Assembly: GCA_949775045.1 (NCBI GenBank)
Contig: OX459096.1
Span: 30,463,475 to 30,527,474 of the forward strand
Direction: 5' to 3'
Source of the DNA: Metridium senile
Lineage: Eukaryota; Cnidaria; Anthozoa; Actiniaria; Metridiidae
DNA: 64,000 bases
Part shown: piece by piece, positions 59,041-64,000 of the stretch
How the letters are laid out: every line of letters begins with the position of its first letter
Position numbering within the stretch: the first letter of the stretch is position 1
Translations under genes and position numbers: made by a program
Notes under the pieces: generated by a model
Seen by the model: only the letters and a program-made list of their open reading frames with translations
Database searches by the model: none
Told to the model about the DNA's origin: nothing

Positions 59041-59449
59041 GTTTGCATGTCATTGCTTAAAACCCAACCAGCCTGTTTCTTGCTATTAACTTAATAAGGG
59101 TTTCGCGGCACATTTAGATCACTCTGATAAGACATGTCTGTACTTAAGCTACCACGCCTCCCACTTTAGCGATAATCGAGTTATGTTTACTTGAGATCCT
59201 TATAAAGCAAGCTGCAAGTATGAGAAATATGTATTTACTGTAAGAAATAGTCAAGAATTAAATGACCATTGAAATCAAGTTATGTTGAATATTAAACGTT
59301 CATTATAAAATCGTTAATACAAACACAAAAACATCACTTCCTTAATCTGATACTTGTCTTGTCTTGAAAACCGGTAGTTTTAGATAAACGACCTTATCGG
59401 GATGCTTTGTGCTTCAAGGAAGCCTCTCATTGATCTATTTTAAAATGGT

Positions 59450-60175
59450 TCAACGAAAAGATCATTCTAAGAATTCAGTAAATAATTTTAGGTTTCAAAA
59501 AGGTTGTCCTTAGCAATAGACCATTCCAAAAAGAAAATGAGTTTTACGTATACGGTTGTCGATAACAATAGATCATTCCAAGAAGGAAAATAGTTTTAGG
59601 TATATAGCAGTTTCAAAAAGGTTCTCTCCATTCCGAAAAGATATTTCCTAGAAGAAAAATGATTTTAGGTATCCACCTTTTCAAAAATGGTTGTCCATAG
59701 AAATAGATCATTCCGAGAAGAAAATCCTTTTTATATCTATTTAGCTTTTCCCTCGATATAAAGGCAAGGACACCACTACAGCTTACGCCTATTACAATGG
59801 GCCCTGTAGCTCGATAGCTCCGTGCCTTACTGCTAGTCGGATAGTGGTGTGGGTTATTTTATGTCAGTCCCTATACTATACAATATGTGTTGAGTGTGGA
59901 GAGACGTGACCTCTTAACGTCCTTATCCGAGAAGAAGTGATCAGGGTCTAATAAACCATGGGCAGATGTAATTACAAAGGCAGCACCTTCTGCTCAAAAG
60001 TTAGGGTTACACCAGTTTCAAAAAGGCTGTCAATGGCAATAGGACAGGTTTAGGGTTAGGGTTCAATTTCAGGCATACACCATGCAGTTCCAAAAAGGTT
60101 GTCCATGGCAATAGGACAGGTTTAGGGTTAGGGTTCAATTTCAGGCATACACCATGCAGTTCCCGAGTTTTCTAC
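59450..60175. repeat. Degenerate ~70-bp repeats with TTAGGG runs
   Basis: Units built on TTTCAAAAAGGTTGTCC, AGCAATAGACCATTCC and AAAATGATTTTAGGTAT recur about six times from 59490 to 59730, and again at 60014-60175. In the last part a ~78-bp unit is directly repeated: GACAGGTTTAGGGTTAGGGT then TCAATTTCAGGCATACACCA (60045 and 60115). A SINE-like stretch splits the array. Confidence 0.65.
59798..60000 (+). mobile_element. SINE-like insertion
   Basis: Begins GGGCCCTGTAGCTCGATAGC, reminiscent of a tRNA 5' half, and carries GAGACGTGACCTCTTAACGT and CCTTATCCGAGAAGAAGTGA. No convincing B box was found. It interrupts the 70-bp repeat array, which is the best argument that it is an insertion. Confidence 0.35.
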
Positions 60176-61244
60176 AGTAATAAGACTCATTCCAATTGAA
60201 CAGAAAGAAATTATATTTACAGTTTAATCTGGAATGTTATATATTGAAACTCTATTCACAATGATTGTAAATACTCCAATAAGTGTTCAGATGTATACCC
60301 ATCCATTCATCTTGTCGCTTTTGATATTGACCTTCTATTTCGAAACAGGTACATCAGGCAGTATTCAAATAATGCATTATTAAACCTAACAATCTCGTTG
60401 TTCTGGTGTATTTTAACTGAGCGTGGGTGAAGACAATTAACTCGCATATTGTAGGTGCGGTTAGAAATTCTTTTTGCATGGACATTTAATCATCATGTCC
60501 CCGACAATGCGTAGGTTCAAAGGTGCGATGATTTTCTAGTGATGCTTTGTTAGCATCAATTGCGATTGGAAGTACTTGAAAATCTACCCGCCTACACGTT
60601 CGATTCTCCAGTTCCTTTAACATGCTATATATACTCACCCTTTGAATATCAGAAACATATCAAATTATAATCAGTTATATACTAGATATGTCAATTAACT
60701 AAATATAGCAAGTTAGAACTGAGAATGAATGAATAAAACTCATGAAATATCAAGATTTTAGTTTATGATCAGTCAGTTATACGAGACATAAAATGAAAGA
60801 TGGTCAGATTGGAATGTGGGGAAATGCCTCTCAATATTGCTTGAAAGTATTTCACGATTTGAGGGAGAACATACAGCTTTTTCACAAAAACGTTGAATAC
60901 TGAACAGTGCATTCCAAGACCCAAGGCATTGTGGGTCTTATTAATTTGAAATACAAAGTAAACATACAGTGATCTGCTCCCTTAAAACACAGCTAGTATA
61001 TTGTTTCGGGTATAATGTAACTGACAAAAATAAGATAAACACTTATAATTTGATTTTACTTTAGACAATATTACATGACACAAAATGCATGCATTTCGGT
61101 CTTTGAAAGCACTATTACGCGGTATGCAGTATTCAGTATATGTAGTCAACGTTATTGATATCAGTTTCAATTATAAGATAAAGGAATAAAGCCTATTCAT
61201 TATCAAACTGAAATATTTCACGAAATAAAAATACAAATCTAATT

Positions 61245-61300
61245 AACCTAACACTAACCTTAACCTTAACCCTAACCCTATATAAACTCTAACCTTAATA
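61245..61300. repeat. Short CCCTAA/CCTTAA interstitial tract
   Basis: CTAACACTAACCTTAACCTT then AACCCTAACCCTATATAAAC. Two perfect CCCTAA copies among variants, in the opposite orientation to the TTAGGG motifs at 60050-60130. Interstitial, not a chromosome end. Confidence 0.6.
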
Positions 61301-62324
61301 TATATTTCAAGCTAGAATGTTAAAGTAAATAGAGAAATAAAAACCCCAACCCCACTTCAGTCAGATGTAAGAGCACAGTTGCAAATTAAACATTAAGAAA
61401 AAAAGATATACACAACACTTCAACTGAAGAACATTTCATATTCAAGTCTAGATGAGAAATTTCAGTTTAAAACTGTTAAATTCAGTATTAACATTATTAT
61501 TATATTAACATATTGAATTATTTTTCTAAATGATGCAGTATTAAGAATTAAAAAAACATAGCTATTTTATCTGATAAAAGACTTCCAAACGACGCCCATG
61601 GCATTGGCCTAATTTTAATGTTTTGTTTTTACAAGCTTATTGCTCCTTGATCAGATACTAATTGATAATCAAGCAATGACGGTTTTGTTTTCACTTCCGT
61701 TGATTAAAATAATGAGTTTCTGGCAAATTGCACTGAATCTACAATGGGTTAAAGGGAAAATAAAAGAATAGATAAATGAAAAAGTGGGAAATGATAATGG
61801 TGTGGATTAGATTAATACAGCAGAAAAGATTATCCCTATAATTAATAATAATTTCCTAATGAAAAAATAAGCAGTGAATAGAGAACCTAAAGTTTTTGTT
61901 TTATATAGAAGTTGAAATTGGCTGAGTCAACAGTCAGATAATGCAAATATTATATCAAATTAAAATGTCGGTTTTGGTCAGTTAGAGTCGCTAGTTTGAA
62001 CACAGAATGCCGGCTACAGTATCTCATTTCTTTTTTTTACTTCTTTTGTGTTCTTTTTTTTTATAGTTTTTGAATTTCTTTCCATTTTTCAGATGTTGTC
62101 TTTCTGTCTCTTACTACATACTCTTTTTGTTCTGGTTGGTTTATTTGCTTACTAGCAATTCAAGATACAATAATTTAAGGTGTGTTTTATTAATGATCGA
62201 TCTCAAATTTCTTGTCCTGTTTCTGACATGTTTTTATGTTTTTCATGTTTTTGTATGTTTTTAGCTCAAACATTAAACACTTATCAGATTCCTGATAAGA
62301 CAAATCTGTATCTTATCAACAAAG

Positions 62325-62517
62325 AAGCAACAACAACAACAACGCAATACTAATTACAACAACACACTACTAACAACAACAACACAGTTACTAACAACAG
62401 CACTACAACAACAACAACACACTGCTACTAACAACAACACACTACTAACAACAACAACACAGTTACTAACAACAGCACTAAACCAACAACAACACACTAC
62501 TACTAACAACAACAACA

Positions 62518-62555
<38 letters not shown>

Positions 62556-62960
62556 ACAACAACAACACACTACTCACAACAACAACCACATACTACTCTC
62601 AACAACAACACACTAATAACACTAACAACACACTAATAACAACAACAACACGTGCATGTGTAACAAAAATACACTGCTAACAACAAAAACAAATGCACTA
62701 CTAACAACAACAACGCAGTATAAACAACAACAACACACTACTACTACTACCAACAACAACAACACACTGCTAAAAACAACAACAACAACAACACTATCAA
62801 CAACAACACTAACAACAACACTACTAACAACAACACCACTAACAACAACACAACTACTGAAAATAACAACAACAATTATACCACTACTACTTGCAGCAAC
62901 AACAACAACAACAACAACATCTGATAAACAATCAACAATTATAACAACTATATCAAATTA
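62325..62960. repeat. AAC/ACT triplet tract
   Basis: CAACAACAAC and ACTACTACT blocks over ~630 bp with CACAC interruptions. The 101-aa Thr-rich frame is an artefact. Confidence 0.9.
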
Positions 62961-63107
62961 GACACCAAAAAAAACAAACCCAAACAACTCATTATCGATT
63001 GCATTAACTGATTCCCTGGAGACAACAATTGAAATAATATGTTTTATTGAAAATGATTTCCTACACAATATATATCCTTTATTCTATTCTATCCTATTCA
63101 GTCTAAT

Positions 63108-63464
63108 TTAATACGATTGACACTTTTTGCATTTACAGCTTTTAACAGAAGGGACGTTGTGAATCAGTTTCTCATTCCCACAGTCTAGTTGTACTGGTAT
63201 ATTTTCTAACACATCGGTTCTACAACATTGACATAAAGTATTATGCCATGGTCTTTGCATAAGTATTTCACTGAGAGACCTGCATGTTCCTTCACAGATA
63301 TTGACAAAGATGTCTTTTGGTGTGCATCCTGCTTCTGTTACTTGATGTGGGACCGTCTTAGGTCTGCAGTCGATAACCATGCCGTCGAATTGGGCAGTGG
63401 TGAAGTGAAGAGCGACTAGAACTACAAGTACTGATAACATTATCTTTAAGGCCATTGGCACCAT
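63108..63464 (-). CDS. Secreted cystine-knot (CTCK-type) protein, norrin/bursicon/GPA2-like
   Basis: ATG at 63464-63462, stop TAA at 63110-63108, 118 aa. A splice acceptor TTTTCAG just upstream (exon from 63472) implies a 5' exon; the longer frame upstream (15 more codons) crosses that acceptor and is not chosen. A signal peptide (MVPMALKIMLSVLVVLVALH, cut near TTAQ) precedes an 85-residue domain with 11 cysteines at 33, 47, 57, 61, 78, 80, 81, 95, 110, 112 and 115. The CEGTC ring motif (C-x-G-x-C), C-x-C-C and the ending SCKCKKC match the cystine knot. The C-x-CC triplet gives the 11-Cys pattern of norrin and bursicon alpha rather than the 10 of GPA2; the extra cysteine could form an intermolecular bond. 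AATAAAG near 63083-63077 (minus) is a candidate poly(A) signal. A secreted ligand is likely; the subfamily and receptor are uncertain. Confidence 0.82.
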   Translation of the reverse strand: MVPMALKIMLSVLVVLVALHFTTAQFDGMVIDCRPKTVPHQVTEAGCTPKDIFVNICEGTCRSLSEILMQRPWHNTLCQCCRTDVLENIPVQLDCGNEKLIHNVPSVKSCKCKKCQSY

Positions 63465-63509
63465 CTTTGAATCTGAAAACATAACGCAGTCGAGGTCAAA
63501 ATGATTCAT

Positions 63510-64000
63510 TTAGTTTCAAGTTTCTTCTTTTTAAACTACAACAACTTCTACAACAACTGCTCACACAATAATTTTCCTACTATTTACAATTTCTTTTCAC
63601 AGTGACAGTGAGTCGAAAGTTTATACTGAAAGTATTCAAGATTTTGGCCCCAAAGCTGTTCAGGGCACAAAAATTTATTAAGTTAAAACTAAAAAGAAAA
63701 GAAAAGAAAAATGAAAAGAACTTGAAATAAAAAGTTTAATGACGCAATAAGATGTTCAAGTCATTAAGACATCCATATGTTCATTTTTCTTATTTATTCA
63801 TTTTCCTTTTCTCTCTCTTTCATTTAGCATTTTACATTCTTCTTGTTAATTCTCCATTGTTTTTCTCAATTTTATCAAACATTTAATTATATTTCGCATT
63901 CGTTCTAGTCGTGGAAACCTTTCTTCAAATTTCATTCTGATTTGCTACATTTTCATTCCACAGTATTTCGTGAAGATTCTGTGGCATTAAAGGTGAATGA
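63510..64000. other. Right edge, upstream of the cystine-knot coding exon
   Basis: AT-rich sequence with a poly-purine AAGAAAAGAAAAG stretch near 63690-63715. It should contain, or lead to, the 5' exon and promoter of the minus-strand cystine-knot gene, but I could not place either. Confidence 0.4.

Larger units (their letters stand above)
59041..63107. other. Gene-poor region between ZC3H15 and the cystine-knot gene
   Basis: No recognisable exon. Holds a degenerate ~70-bp repeat array with TTAGGG motifs (59450-60175), a SINE-like block (59798-60000), a short CCCTAA-rich tract (61245-61300) and an AAC/ACT triplet tract (62325-62960). 60200-61240 and 61300-62060 are AT-rich with nothing I can name. 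Confidence 0.6.

Noticed and set aside
59798..59860. tRNA gene
   Set aside because: The 5' half looks tRNA-like but no complete cloverleaf or B box can be formed.
61245..61300. Telomere or chromosome end
   Set aside because: Only a few CCCTAA copies with unique sequence on both sides.
63465..63509. Longer N-terminus of the cystine-knot protein (15 extra residues)
   Set aside because: It would read through the acceptor TTTTCAG and place the signal peptide internally; starting at 63464 gives a standard signal peptide.

Overview
The window is eukaryotic and metazoan. It is AT-rich, with intron-split genes, GT/AG splice sites that can be read directly, and much non-coding DNA filled with microsatellites, fold-back elements, MITEs, SINE/LINE remnants and one long DNA transposon. 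Two tandem type-A LGR (glycoprotein-hormone-receptor family) genes, with one leucine-rich repeat per phase-2 exon and a single 7TM exon, fit a cnidarian, probably an anthozoan. That assignment is inference; no rRNA or mitochondrial marker is present.

Layout. 1-5020: intergenic, nested inverted repeats. 5033-19672 (+): LGR receptor 1, 11 coding exons, 885 aa. 19673-24430: intergenic with a hAT-like fold-back and TA-flanked MITEs. 24431-34897 (+): LGR receptor 2, 9 coding exons, 1155 aa, with a 96-bp tandem repeat coding for a Gly/Trp/Pro-rich hinge insertion. 34898-38101: three MITE-like elements. 38482-38102 (-): single-exon 126-aa protein of unknown function, head-to-head with 38895-41148 (+): TYW5-like JmjC tRNA hydroxylase, 5 exons, 325 aa. 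58113-42087 (-): ZC3H15/DFRP1 CCCH zinc-finger protein, 13 exons, 419 aa. Its intron 4 holds a 7.15-kb DNA transposon (49059-56204) with ~965-bp terminal inverted repeats, TTAA flanks and an apparently open four-exon transposase-like gene. 58114-63107: microsatellites, LINE/SINE debris and telomere-motif repeats. 63464-63108 (-): a secreted 118-aa cystine-knot protein with 11 cysteines in a norrin/bursicon/GPA2-like pattern; its 5' exon lies upstream.

How they may work together. The two receptors are paralogues in tandem. A secreted cystine-knot protein, from the ligand superfamily that activates LGRs, is encoded about 28 kb further on. Receptor-ligand linkage is the most interesting biological hypothesis here, but it is untested. 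TYW5 (tRNA-Phe wybutosine hydroxylation) and ZC3H15 (partner of the ribosome-associated GTPase DRG1) are conserved housekeeping genes. Much of the remaining sequence is mobile or simple-repeat DNA, and nearly all other open frames are translations of those repeats.
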